This document shows positions 11,052 to 21,810 of a DNA stretch of 64,000 nt, piece after piece. How positions within the stretch are numbered: position 1 is the stretch's first letter; each line of letters starts with the position of its first letter. The stretch covers positions 2,914,001-2,978,000 of the forward strand of contig NC_092662.1 of assembly GCF_032118995.1 (NCBI RefSeq). Direction: 5' to 3'. The translations under genes and the position numbers were made by a program. This DNA comes from Asterias amurensis. Taxonomy: Eukaryota; Echinodermata; Asteroidea; Forcipulatida; Asteriidae. The notes beneath the pieces were generated by a model. That model ran no database searches and was not told the origin of the DNA. It was given only the letters and a program-made list of their open reading frames with translations.

Positions 11052-12468
11052 ATGGCTGAAAGCGGTACGCCAGAGGACGACTTGAGTGTGCCTCGCGCAG
11101 CCCTTAACAAAATGATCAAGGAACTCCTACCCTCAGTCCGAGTCTCCAACGACTCACGAGAACTCATCTTGAACTGTTGTACGGAGTTTATCCATCTTCT
11201 GTCTTCGGAGGCGAACGATGTGTGCAACAAAAGTCTCAAGAAGACGATTTCACCCGAACATGTGCTGGCAGGTGAGAACAAGTCTTGCACCAAAACCTCC
11301 GTCATGCTTTACCAATCATTATTAATCTCAATCATTCTGAACCAGACTATTTCATTTGGCAACATTGTCGTTTTTGTGACATTTTGACATTTGACCTCTT
11401 AGCAGGGGCAAATTTGTTGGTGGTGCTTTAGCACACAAATAGCAACAATTGGTTACTAGCCGAATTGTAATGTATGTTGTTTGTGACCGGTTCCCTGCTT
11501 TACTTTCATCGGTGCACAAAGAGTTGCCCAGCACACTGAGCCCATGATACTGAAAATGTTTTCTTTCTTTCTTTGCAGCTCTAGATAGTTTGGGTTTCAG
11601 TGCGTACTTGGAGGAGTGCAAGTCCGTTTTAGAAGAGTGTAAAACGGTTGCTGCTAAGAAGAGACGAGCGAGCAACAGATTAGAGAACCTTGGCATACCG
11701 GTGGAAGAGTTGCTAAGACAACAGGAGGAACTCTTTGCAAAGGTTAATTGGGATTGGGAACTATTTCTCTAAGGAGGGGGTGGATTGATGTGGGGTGCCG
11801 TGGTGGTCAAGCGGATAAGTGCACCAAATGCAAGCTCTGGTGTTTGTAATCAGCAGAGTGTTGGTTTGAGAGTCCCGGTCATGGTGAGGCAGGGGATTCT
11901 GTCCCTCAGGAGATTCTGTGTGTCGTGTCCCCCCCCCCCTCCAATCCATATTAATACCCCATATGGGGAACAGAATCTCCGGCAGAAAGATTTTCCTAAG
12001 CAATGACACTTGTGTCCTTGAGCAAGATACTTTACCATTCAGTCAAAGGTCAGTAGGATTGGTAGTGCATGTAAAAGATAGAAGCCAGAACACTGAGTTC
12101 CTGGTTCACGTACCAAGCGCCCTTGTTTTACAGGTTGCCTCAGGCTTGCGAAATATAGAGATAACGTTCACTAATGATGCCTTTATTTTATTTTTTATGA
12201 GGCATTCTTGGTTTCATTATCAGTAATATATTAATATTATGAGTCTTAAAAGTTTCTTATAATGCATCTTTATAAAGACTAAAATTATATCTTGACATGT
12301 TCGTTACAGGCAAGAGAGGAACAAGCAGTGATTGAGCAGCAGGAGTGGGTACAATTACAGGCCGCTCAACAGCAGCAGTCATTACTACAACAGCAGCAAC
12401 AGCAGCAAGCACAGCAGGTTCAAACAGCAACAAGCCAAACATCAACCATGCAACATGATGCAACGTGA
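11052..12468 (+). CDS. DR1: DR1 / NC2-beta transcription repressor subunit, complete
   Basis: Three coding exons: 11052-11271, 11579-11742, 12310-12468; 180 aa (human 176). Exon 1 holds the histone fold: LSVPRAALNKMIKELLP, ANDSRELI-like helix 2 (SNDSRELILNCCTEFIHLL), SSEANDVCNKS and KKTISPEHVLA. Exon 2 continues with LGFSAYLEECKSVLEECKTV, KKRRASNRLENLGIP and EELLRQQEELFAK, nearly identical to vertebrate DR1. DR1 pairs with DRAP1 (NC2-alpha) to bind TBP on promoters and block TFIIA/TFIIB; it is also an ATAC-complex subunit. Exon 3 gives AREEQAVIEQQEWVQLQAAQ followed by a polyglutamine run in place of the vertebrate Gln/Ala tail, and ends TMQHDAT; the acidic C-terminus of the human protein is absent. 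The tail exon is partly duplicated downstream. Confidence 0.95.
11395..11540. repeat. R4-like dispersed repeat fragment in DR1 intron 1
   Basis: AGCAGGGGCAAATTTGTTGG and TTTGTGACCGGTTCCCTGC weakly match family R4 (TTTGTGACTGGTATCCTGC at 4440 and 39968). Confidence 0.35.
11795..12048 (+). mobile_element. tRNA-derived SINE in DR1 intron 2
   Basis: The head GTGCCGTGGTGGTCAAGCGG matches a leucine-type tRNA A-box region, and GGTTTGAGAGTCCCGGTCAT a B-box arm. The body runs through a poly-C tract and CCATATGGGGAACAGAATCT to TTGTCCTTGAGCAAGATACT-like sequence, a block widely kept in deuterostome SINEs. A related body lies at 14610-14660. Confidence 0.65.
12355..12420 (+). repeat. CAG-rich repeat coding the DR1 polyglutamine
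   Basis: Interrupted CAG/CAA codons (CAACAGCAGCAG, CAGCAGCAACAGCAGCAA). The same stretch is duplicated at 12580-12625 with a longer pure CAG run. Confidence 0.8.
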
Positions 12469-12574
12469 CTTGGAGCTACTCAATCCCCTGGACAAACACC
12501 AATAACCATGGCAATACGCAGTCAGACCTCACTAATGAAACGCCCTCTATCCTTGGAATAGTCGCAACGTGTAT

Positions 12575-12700
12575 AGCGTAATACTACAACAACAGCAGCA
12601 GCAGCAGCAGCAAGCACAGCAGGTACAAAAAGCAACAAGCCAAACATCCAACATGTAACATGATGCAACGTGACTCGGAGCTGCTCAATTCTGTGGACAA
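12575..12700 (+). pseudogene. Decayed duplicate of the DR1 last-exon 3' part
   Basis: ACTACAACAACAGCAGCAGC, then CAAGCACAGCAGGTACAAAA, GCAACAAGCCAAACATC and AACATGATGCAACGTGACT repeat 12385-12485 at high identity, about 200 bp further on. The copy has CAACATGTAACATGATG where the gene has CAACCATGCAACATGATG, so it would end earlier if read in the same frame. It also repeats UTR sequence (GAGCTGCTCAATTC), so this is a local genomic duplication, not an alternative exon with its own acceptor. Confidence 0.8.
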
Positions 12701-12990
12701 AAAACAAACCTGGAATTTCATCTTTAAAAGGGCAAGGCCATTTTCATTTTGCAAATGGCTCTTCCTTCGGGAAGCTACTCAATTCTGTGGACAAAAACCA
12801 AACCTTGTATTTCATCTTTGAAAGGGCAAGGCCATTTTCATTCTACAAAAAAAAAATGGGTCTTCCTTTGGGAAATCTTAGCGCCAATGGGAACTGGGCA
12901 CCAAGGCCAAGACCAGGAGCAGCAGAGGCCTTGGCCTCCAGAGCTATATCCAGAGCCTCTGTGTTGTTTCAAGCCTGAAACACCACCATG
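12680..12990. repeat. Tandem repeat plus dispersed repeat (family R2)
   Basis: CTCAATTCTGTGGACAAAAA, TTTCATCTTT and AAAGGGCAAGGCCATTTTCA occur twice, at about 12684-12750 and 12777-12843. The continuation (GGGAAATCTTAGCGCC, GGGCACCAAGGCCAAGACCA) has a relative at 16545-16700, so one unit of a dispersed repeat has doubled in the DR1 3'UTR. Confidence 0.65.
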
Positions 12991-13190
12991 GCAAGACGCA
13001 GTCTGACCTAACTCCTGAAATGTTTTGTACTCATTTCTCAAAAACCACAGCACCTCAGCAACTTATATTTTAAGGTACGCTTTCTACTATCATTATCTTC
13101 AAATGGTGAAAGTTTAATGTACATTGTGTTTTGTGTTAAAAAAAAAATATCTAAATCCTTTAATTGGTTATCAATCTTAAAATGAATGGC

Positions 13191-13196
13191 AATAAA
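13191..13196 (+). terminator. Possible DR1 polyadenylation signal
   Basis: AATAAA about 720 bp after the stop, past the duplicated segment, just before the MITE at 13242. Confidence 0.35.
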
Positions 13197-13241
13197 CACT
13201 TTTAAAATTTACTTGGCTAGAAGTTTAGAAGCTTTTGTTTC

Positions 13242-13611
13242 TTTAAAGCCATTATACACTTTCGGAACAGAATAAAAGTTCACAGATTTACAAATAACTT
13301 ACAGGGTTTACAGAAGGTAATGTTGAAAGACTTCTCTTGAAATATTATTACATGAAATGCTTTACTTTTTGAGAAAACATTGAAACAATTATCAATTCTC
13401 GATATCCAGAATTACGGATTTATTTTAAACACATGTCGTGACACGGCAAAATGTGCGGAAACAAGGGTGGGTTTTCCCATTATTTTCTCCCGACTCCGAT
13501 GACTGATTGAGCCTAAATTTTCACAGGTTTGTTATTTTATATATAAGTTGTGATACACGAAGTGTTGGCCTGTGGACAATACAGTTTACCGAAAGTGTAC
13601 AATGGCTTTAA
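13242..13611. mobile_element. MITE related to family M, different termini
   Basis: Ends are TTAAAGCCATTATACACTTTCGG-type and its inverse (CCGAAAGTGTACAATGGCTT, ending TAAA). The interior keeps GATGACTGATTGAGCC, AAATTTTCACAGGTTTGTTA and TTGTGATACACGAAGTG in family M order, so it is a sister subfamily. Confidence 0.7.
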
Positions 13612-13814
13612 AGAATTTGGAGAAACTTTTCACTTTAAAGAAATGTGGTTATGGATGAAGATGTTAGATTTCATCCCACAAACAGCTCATATGCCATGAT
13701 GTCCTAAGCTGGACCATACCATACAACATAGAGGGGTGTCAATCAACAGGTTTTACAGAAGCATTGGTATAATAAATTGGCAAAGAAAATATTAGTTGAA
13801 CATTTCCATTGAAT

Positions 13815-13995
13815 AACCACTAATAGTAGCTTTTTCCCTCGTACTGCATCTCTTTGGAACTCCTTGCCTGGTGTATGTTTCCCTTCATCCTATGATCTGC
13901 CATCTTTTAAGAGGGATATAAATTCCTACCTTCAGCTCCACTGAATTTCTGCATTTCTATGATTTCTTCCTTGTAGCCCTTTAACTAGAGTGGCT
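13815..13995 (+). mobile_element. LINE 3' end fragment
   Basis: In one frame the sequence reads like a reverse-transcriptase C-terminus of the CR1/L2 sort: a TASLWNSLPG-like motif followed by a SFKRDINSYLQLH-like motif. It is followed by GCCCTTTAACTAGAGTGGCT and TTTTAGCCTTTATTAAA. The same tail is at 35030-35130. Only the 3' end is present (5' truncation, usual for LINEs). Confidence 0.6.
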
Positions 13996-14344
13996 TTTAG
14001 CCTTTATTAAAAAACTTTCATTCAATTTTTTGTTTTAATTCTCTGGCTGCAAAGCTAGCTTTATAAAAATAGAACTAGTTGGTAGGTTTCCCATTCTCTG
14101 TTTTATTGTTTAAATTATTTTGTTACTGATTGGTATTTGAAAAAAACAAGTGTTTGCAGTTACTTGAGAAGTATGGGGAAAGTCGTTTTAAAAAAGACTT
14201 TTATTATTAAAATCTGTTTTATTCAAACACATTTTCAGAAAGAAGTTTGTTGTTTGCTTGTTTCGTCTGTTGTTTGTTTGGTTTCTAGTTGTTTTCTTAG
14301 TTTGGTTGCACACCGAAGTGTCTTGGGGTTGACACTGTTTAAGT

Positions 14345-14367
14345 CATTGCCCCCCCCCCCCCCCCCC
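14345..14367. repeat. Poly-C tract
   Basis: About 18 consecutive C. Similar C/G runs are at 7431, 14536, 24187, 24930, 36237, 43217, 45265, 45745, 58975 and 59005. Confidence 0.9.
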
Positions 14368-14459
14368 ATTCCTCCGTACGACGAGACCTGTAGACTTCTG
14401 ATAGCGCCCTCTTGTGAACCAAATTCATTTAGCACGACGGTATGATTGATCCCTGCTCT

Positions 14460-14690
14460 GCATGCTAGTGTGGCCTAATCATTGGTCGGCTTTCTGCTGA
14501 GTGAATGAGATTGCCGGTGTGGCAGGGAATTCGTGCCCCCCCCCCCCCCCCCGGAGGTTCTGTCCCCCATTATATGCACACGTTTTTTTCTGATAGCGCC
14601 GTCTTTTATTAATTTCCCATATAGGGGACATAATCTCCGCCGGGGACAGCTTTCCTAAGTAAGACACCGGCGTACGTCATTTACATTTTC
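14460..14690 (+). mobile_element. SINE related to the 11795 copy
   Basis: GTGTGGCCTAATCATTGG, CATGCTAGTG, a poly-C tract, then CCATATAGGGGACATAATCT, CCGCCGGGGACAGC and TTTCCTAAGTAAGACACC. This parallels 11930-12010 (CCATATGGGGAACAGAATCT, CCGGCAGAAAGA, TTTTCCTAAGCAATGACAC). Confidence 0.5.
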
Positions 14691-14713
14691 ACAAGTCAAC
14701 TTATGTTTATTAA

Positions 14714-14752
14714 AACCATGGAGGTAAAGGTCTAACCCTTCCTCCATGGTCT
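14714..14752. repeat. CCATGGAGG hairpin
   Basis: AACCATGGAGG pairs with CCTCCATGGT across a short loop. Similar hairpins: 46206-46236 (ACCATGGAGGAAG / CTCCATGGT) and 43741-43769 (ACCATGGAGG / CTTCCATGT). Small dispersed motif of unknown nature. Confidence 0.5.
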
Positions 14753-15983
14753 TACTTATTCAGTCAAAGAAAAACTTCCACATGAAAAAATAAAAATAAA
14801 TGATGTATGCGTCATTTGCCCATTCATAAATCCGAGCCAATTTGTATCACGAGTGCCACTCTCCAAGAAAAGTATTCTCAATGACCATTGACATTCCCAA
14901 CACTCCAGTCAGTATAGACTAGCCAACCAGTCCATCACCCCTCACCTCACCCCTCATGTCAACTCTGCCCGTTCAAAAGTGTACAATTGGTTTCCCCAAA
15001 CGCTGGAAGGACTACTTCCTGTGCGGTGTGAGGGACAGTTGCAAGGACATAGTTGGGATGAATGACATAGCTTGGTGTAGACAGAGTTAACAAAGTTGAC
15101 GTCAAGTGAAGTCTAGTAACATAAAACCTCGACACCCAGTCTGCAGCATGTCGGCGACGGTGGGGTTTCATTGAAACATATTTTAGTCGCAGCTTCAGAC
15201 ATCTAGGTGAGTGTTTTGTTCTTTTCTTTTGTAGTATTTTCCCCCCCTCTCGTAGGCCTACTGAAAAAAGAGGGGAAAACATCAAAGTTCAAACCCCCAG
15301 CCATTGATGGTTAAAGTCCATGAGGAACTTCAACATGGTCAAAGCTTTCACCTGTAACCGAAATTTGAACCATAGAGCAAAAAATTGAACAAACCTCTTA
15401 ATTACACTGATAAGAAAAAACGTTAAAGTTGAAACTTCCACCAATGGATGGTTAATAAAACATGAAGGAAGGAACTTCATGGTTACAGGTAACACCTTTA
15501 ACCTCTATTTTTGCTGAAAAGTGTGCGAACTTTGATATCGCGATTAACGTGATTATCACTCATAAAAGGCGTTTTGTACGTTTTGAAGAAGAACAAAATT
15601 CCTCTGGGGAAATTAACAAAAAACAAAAATCCTTTCACAATAACAAGGCTTTGAGAGATTAAAAAAAAAATACATGACGAAATGTGATAATCCGTTTATC
15701 CTTCACAATTTATGGTTCAATTCGTTTCTATGGCAACATCATCAGGTAAAAATATTTGGTATCGCCACTGTGGTGAACGTACGTGCGTGAAATGAAGACT
15801 GATGGAACACATGTAGTCTGCTCAGTAGGGGTCCTTTCCCGTTGCACAACCATGGAATTAGCTGCTCCGTTGGCCAAAATGGAAATACTACATCTTGGAA
15901 TATAGTTTCGCAGAAATGCTAAAAACAATCTTGAAGGTGTTTGGGAATAACATACTGTGGTAATCAGGAATGTTTTGTTACAC

Positions 15984-16366
15984 TTTAAAGGCAGTGGACA
16001 CTATTGGTAATTACTCAAAATATTTATTAGCATAAAACCTTACTTGGTAACAAGTAATGGGGAGAGGTTGGTAGTGTAAAACATTGTGAGAAACGGCTCC
16101 CTCCGAAGTGGAGTAGTTTTCGAGTGAGAAGTAATTTTCCACGAGTTTGATTTCGAGACCTCAGATTTAGAACTTGAGGTCTCGAAATCAAGCATCTGAA
16201 CGCACACAACTTCGTGTGACAAGGGTGTTTTTTCTTTCATTATCTCGCAACTTCGATGACCGATTGAGCTTAAAATTTCACAGGTTTGTTATTTTATGCA
16301 TACGTTGAGATACAGCAAATGAGAAGACTGGTCTTTGACAATTACCAATAGTGTCCAGTGTCTTTC
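15984..16366. mobile_element. MITE family M, near-complete copy
   Basis: Ends TTTAAAGGCAGTGGACACTA and its inverse (AATAGTGTCCAGTGTCTTT). The interior has GGTCTCGAAATCAAGCATCT pairing with GATTTCGAGACCTCAGATT as a central hairpin. Length about 380 bp, typical of the main subfamily. Confidence 0.85.
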
Positions 16367-16544
16367 AATTTTACATCCATTGTTACCATACTTGTAGAGT
16401 CACGGTATATGTGGGCGTGTCGGCGAGGATGAAAGTGTGGGTGTTAACACACGACCATTCCCTCATTCATGCCTTTTGAAATTACTCCATGACCATAAAA
16501 AAAAAAAACTTGGTATGTAGCCTGCATTAGGTCTGAAAATTCAT

Positions 16545-16700
16545 CTTTGAAACTTTAAAGGGCATGGCAGTTTGTATTTTGTAAAAAAGGGCACTTCCAT
16601 TGGAAATCTTAAAGGGAAAATTGGAACTTTTTTGAAGGGGCACCGAGGCGAAGGGGCACCAAGGCAAAGACTAGGGGCAGTCGAGGACTTGGTCTCCCTG
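16545..16700. repeat. Dispersed repeat R2 copy
   Basis: TTTAAAGGGCATGGCAGTTT, GGAAATCTTAAAGGG, GGGGCACCAAGGCAAAGACT and GAGGACTTGGTCTCC match 12800-12950 in order. Confidence 0.55.
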
Positions 16701-16869
16701 GCCTGTCTGCTGCTTTCCATGCCTGCTGCATTGTGTACTCATCTGTTGATAATGTAAAACATTTTGAGAAACAATATACTTGTTTTTGTGAGAATTGTCT
16801 ACTTTGAGCGGCGTCTGCAGTGTGTGATTCAAGTAAAAATATTTGCAAAGCTGGTGCCACATTTCCAAT

Positions 16870-19020
16870 GACTGCGGTTCTTCTGAATTGATGGAATGGC
16901 GTAATCCGTTAAGTCTGTTTAAAAGTCAAACAAAAACATCCACAACAAAAAATAACTCGCTGCTTATTTAAAGCCAGCTATTTTTAAATCTGTTTGTAAG
17001 TATACTCAGGTAGAAAAACACACAACCCTCAAGGATATCCGAAGAACACTTCCGAAGATTTTTATGAGAGCAGTTCGCATGTGTAATAAACCATTCCACA
17101 TCCACTTGAGAGGGAGAGAGCGTGTGCACACTAAACCTAAGACCCCGTTATTTAGTAGTTGTTTATTCTATACAGTTGTTTATTTGGACTCTACTTTCAC
17201 TGTCGATATTTCAAGGACCCCAGTGAGAAAATCCTACACCACTTACACATACCACCACCTTATACCCTGTGTGTGTCAGTAGTGCGGTGGAACATATTCA
17301 CGTGCTCTCATATCCGGACAACGGACGAGGTTTTTTATCAGCGTGCACAGGCACAAACCACTACCGACAAAACAGTCTCCTGACCGGCGGAGATCTCCTC
17401 AAGAGAGCTGTCGTTTAGAATCCACGTCTGAAGGTTGTAACATTTTTTTCATATTCAACTGTTGAAACAGCATCTTTTCTCCATAACATGTTTAAGACAT
17501 TAGGCTGAATGCGCTATAAAATCTGCGTTCCATCAGGGTGAACCACACGACATTACGATCTTATTTTCCTGTTACGATGGTGTTACACATGGCTTCTAAC
17601 AAAACTCAATGACAACCACCGGCTTCGGCGTTCAACAAACTTCTCCACAAATTTATACCCCTAACTTATACAATTTTAACATTGACTCGTAGCTTTAACA
17701 TACATCAACCATTAACCCACATGTTCCTGCCACTAATTTGAAACTTTCTCCTGTGGTTTCAATCAAAGATCTTCGGCTGTCTCCAAGAATTTAGCTTCCA
17801 AGAAATGTCGATCCGATGATGTGGTGTGTAGAGACAACGGGTATACCACATTACCTCTACGGTGACTTGCAGGCAGTTTGACAAGTGAAAATTAGTATAA
17901 ATATGGACAATAGCCACCTGGCAAATGATGTTATTCTTGCAGTGCATGTTGTAGAGCTATAAGGTGCCTTATCGTCAAGTGAAGTTACTCACTCGACGCA
18001 GTTTAACCATCCGTGCTCAGGGCAAGCTTTTCCCCCTATGTGAGGAGGTGAAATCCTCGGTTGAACATCAAGAACTCGTATGGTGAGTTCCTCGTGGCGT
18101 GCTGGTCATTTAGGTTTACCGCAAGATATGGTATCCACTCTACAAATAGTACGCGGGACACCGTTGGTAATGGTGTCACCAACAAAACAATGCCGACCCC
18201 TGAACCGAACAATTGGGACAACACGGCCCGGGAGCAGAGCTCCGTTCAACCGGCTGACTGCCAGCCGTGGCTCGCTGCTAGGACACCGGCTGATATTCAA
18301 ATGGATTGTAATAATGTTACACATTTATTTCACGAACGGTTTGTCGGAGTTACGGCACCAACTGACGGACACCATCTCGGAAGCTAATTCGGTAAAGTAT
18401 AATTTTGATTACTTCCAAATAACTTGTCATTTTTCATGATTTCTTTTACTCTAGATAACTTTACTTTTTAAGAAAAACGATGTATGTATAATGAGAAAGA
18501 TTGGCAGTAATTAATATTATGTTGTCAGCTTGGTGTTTAAACCCCTTTGTAGAGTCTGCCGAGTACCCTAAAAAAAAATCATCCTAAACGAACAAACAAT
18601 TAAACATAAAAACAAACAAACAAACAACAAACAAACAAACAGCATATTGGTTTTTTTTAATTTCAGCGATATAAGGCGTGCCATACACTTTCTTATCTAG
18701 TGTAAGTTGTGTGCTCATTCCTAGACTCTAACTTCCTTCCACTCTACCTCTATGCTTACACGCAATTTTTTTTTCTTCATCCGGTGTTATAATTTATAAC
18801 CCGCCAGAACAGACTTTAACCTATAAATAATAAGCAATCTGAACATCATATCCCTGGGAAATAAAAGCTGTCAATAAAATTGTGGAAGTTTAAAGACATC
18901 ACAGACACGTGCTGAATTTTTGTTATGAGAGGCCACGTCCGAGGAAAGTTACCTAATGCGGCTATGACCTTGTTTGTGGAAGTTGTACTTGTATAACCAT
19001 TGAGGAAATGGCAATGGTGA
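16870..19020. other. Gene-free stretch
   Basis: No convincing exon. Contains an (AAAC)n run at 18605-18642 and unassigned, moderately GC-rich sequence at 17290-18390. I see no splice-bounded frame matching a known family. Could hide the 5' exon of the ADAMTS-like gene at 24.6 kb, but nothing here encodes a clear signal peptide. Confidence 0.4.
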
Positions 19021-19024
19021 AGCA

Positions 19025-19411
19025 TTTAAAGGCAGTGGACACTATTGGTAATTACTCAAAATATTTATTAGCATAAAACCTTTCTTGGTGACGAGTAATG
19101 GGGAGAGGTTGATGGTATAAAACATTGTGAGAAACGGCTCCCTCTGAAGTGCCATAGTTTTCAAGAAAGAAGTAATTTTCCATGAATTTGATTTCGAGAC
19201 CTCAGGTTTAGAACTTGAGGTCTCGAAATCAACCATCTAAACGCACACAACTTCGTGTGACAAGGGTGTTTTTTCTTTCATTATTATCTCGCAAGTTCGA
19301 TGACCGATTGAGTTCAAATTTTCACAGGTTTGTTATTTTATGCATATGTTGAGATACACCAACTGTGAAGGCTATAGTCTTTGACAATTACCAACAGTGT
19401 CCACTGTCTAT
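19025..19411. mobile_element. MITE family M, left member of a head-to-head pair
   Basis: Starts TTTAAAGGCAGTGGACACTA and ends CAACAGTGTCCACTGTCTAT. Forward orientation of the internal landmarks (AACATTGTGAGAAACGGCTC, then TTTTCACAGGTTTGTTA). Confidence 0.85.
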
Positions 19412-19799
19412 AAAGACGCTGGACAGCATTATATTAACTGTCAAAGACCATTCTTTCTCACTTGGGGCATCTCCAGATCTCAACATATGCACAAAATAAC
19501 AAACCTGTGAAAACTTGAACTCAATTGGTCGTTGAAGTTGTGAGATAAAAATGAAAGAAAAAAACACCCTTGTCACACGAAGTTGTGTGCGTTCAGATGC
19601 TTGATTTCGAGACATCAAAATCTAAATCTGGGGTATCGAAATCAAATTCGTGGAAAATTACTTGTTCCTCGAAAACTTCAGAGGTAGGCTTTTCTCACAA
19701 TGTTTTATACTGCCAACAGCTCACCATTACTCGTTACTAAGTAAAGTTTTATGCTAATAATTATTTTGAGTAACTACCAATGGTGTTCACTGCCTTTAT
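19410..19799. mobile_element. MITE family M, right member, opposite orientation
   Basis: Starts TATAAAGACGCTGGACAGC and carries the landmarks in reverse: ACAAACCTGTGAAAACTTGA first, then CTCACAATGTTTTATACTGC, ending GTTCACTGCCTTTATT. Directly abuts the copy at 19025-19411. Confidence 0.8.
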
Positions 19800-20929
19800 T
19801 AATGATCTTCATTACCAAAAAAGTTAGACACTCTCCCTTTAAAAATGTGTTTTAATGAATGTTTCCGTTCATACGTTTCGGTGTGTGTTGTGTGGACTTT
19901 TTTGAAGGTTTTTGAATGGTTTTGTGGTTTGGCCAAGTCTCAGGATGTGATAAACATTCACCCGTAAATTCCTCAAAATCAAAATAATAATTCTCTGAAG
20001 GTTGCGGTCTCAATACCTGTTATTTGAAGGTCTTGATATTTGTGTACACAAAATTAAAGGTATTATCACGATTGGTAGAGCTGACAGAATACACATGAAG
20101 TTGCAGACAGTGTTCATGTTTTGTTTGTTCAATCGTGCTAATAACAAGAACAAACCTTTGAAAATGTTTTGCTGTAAGTGTAAGCATTTCTTCCTCCATG
20201 GTGTAAGGGTTAGGCGAATAAAGATTATTGTAAACATATGCATTGTTCTTATTTTGGTTGTATACAATAATAACAACCGAAACCAGCCATTGCTGGTTTA
20301 TTAATTTCTTTGGGTTTTCAGATACGGTTCTCTCGAATGTGTTTCTTTATTTCAGAGGGAAATATTTCACAAAAAGTTTTTTTTTAGTGTGAACTTCATA
20401 ATCAGTTAAGGCTAAAATTCAAACAATGAATGATATTTTTGTATCTGTTACCAATCCTGTATAATTAGGCCTACCTCCTTTTCTCTGCCACGTGAGGATT
20501 TATCAACAGAAAAAGAATTGAAATCCCAATATTACACAATCTCTCTTTACGACCCTATATATTTGAGAGGCACTATTTATGGTTTACGTAACCTGTGACG
20601 TCTTGTGTTTACAAAGGAGCTACTGAGCCTGGACTTCCTGCCTTTACAGCCCAATGGCAGAACACAAAATCTGTTATTTATCTGAGACTGCGCTGTCTAA
20701 TTTTGTGTCGGGTTTTTTAATATGAAGAAATCAAAAAACCTGTTTATTACTGTACAGCTGTTGTTCATGTAACTCTCGAATTTATGTGGAAAATGTAACA
20801 TTTCCCATAAAACCGGTGTAATCTCGCCTGCCGGTTAATGACCTGGAATGTGCAAGGTCAATCTATTTGTAAACAAGGGTCACGTGGTCTCAACTTGTTT
20901 AAAACTCAGTCAGTATCCCTGGCCTGTGG

Positions 20930-21305
20930 TTAAAGACACTGGATTAATTGTTAGCATAAATACGAGCAACGGAAACGCCTCCCTCTGAACATGGAGGAAG
21001 AAAATAGTTTTTGAGAAGGGGGTCATTTCTTACTCAAATAATCAAATACTTCAGCTGAAGCCTTTTTATTATGCATCTGAAAGCACACAGATAAATGCAA
21101 CAAGGGTATTTTTTATCTGTCGCAAATTCGATGACCAATTGAGCCAAAATGTTGTATGTTGGGATCATCATCATCATCGTCATCATCATCAGTCGACTGC
21201 ACGGCAGGCGGACACAAGCTTTTCCCATTCTCTCCCCTCTTGTGCTCTTCACCAAGTGAGAATACTGGTTTTGACAATTTTACCAAAGGTGTCCAGTGCC
21301 TTTAA
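20930..21305. mobile_element. MITE family M, divergent copy with microsatellite
   Basis: Begins TTAAAGACACTGGATTAATT and ends AGGTGTCCAGTGCCTTTAAT. Retains GAAACGCCTCCCTCTGAACA and GATGACCAATTGAGCC; contains an (ATC)n run at 21166-21192 and extra sequence beside it. Confidence 0.65.
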
Positions 21306-21810
21306 TGTCAATTTATTCAGTTAAGTTTTGATTTTAAAATGTCATCTAAGACTTCTCACCATATAGATGACTGGCACGTGTTTTAGGTGATATGATGGGG
21401 GTCTTGCTGCCGTTCCCAACCACAGTGTAATCCACCCTTAATCCCATTCTCATGTACGGTGAGAGATCTCTGGATCCTTGCTGTAGTTGGGCCATCCAAA
21501 CCATGGAGGTAGAAAAGTCCCAACTATAGTTGGAGCGGCTTTTCTACAGTTGGGGGACGGAGCGTAAAATGCAAATTGACAGTGAATTATTCAGCTGTCC
21601 ATGCTTTGTTTTCATGAGCGCTTTCTGCCTTAATACATCCGGACTTCCTCCCTGATCCGGTGAAGAAAAGATAAGGGGGTTTGGCACTCGCACCCAATCC
21701 ACCCCTTGCACGCTATGGCTTCTCAATTAATCACGCTATATACCTCACACCTCTACCTCAATGCTCACACCATAGAGTTAAGGACAGTCTTACACAGGGC
21801 ACTCTTTGCA

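Noticed and set aside
12575-12700. Alternative last exon of DR1
   Set aside because: The duplicate lacks a splice acceptor of its own and includes UTR sequence, so it is better explained as a local duplication.
13815-13995. Active LINE
   Set aside because: Only the 3' end is present; no reverse-transcriptase catalytic region is found anywhere in the window.
18061-18440. Overlapping open frames of 108-119 codons
   Set aside because: Several frames on both strands are open at once, composition is not coding-like, and no family, splice site or start context supports any of them.
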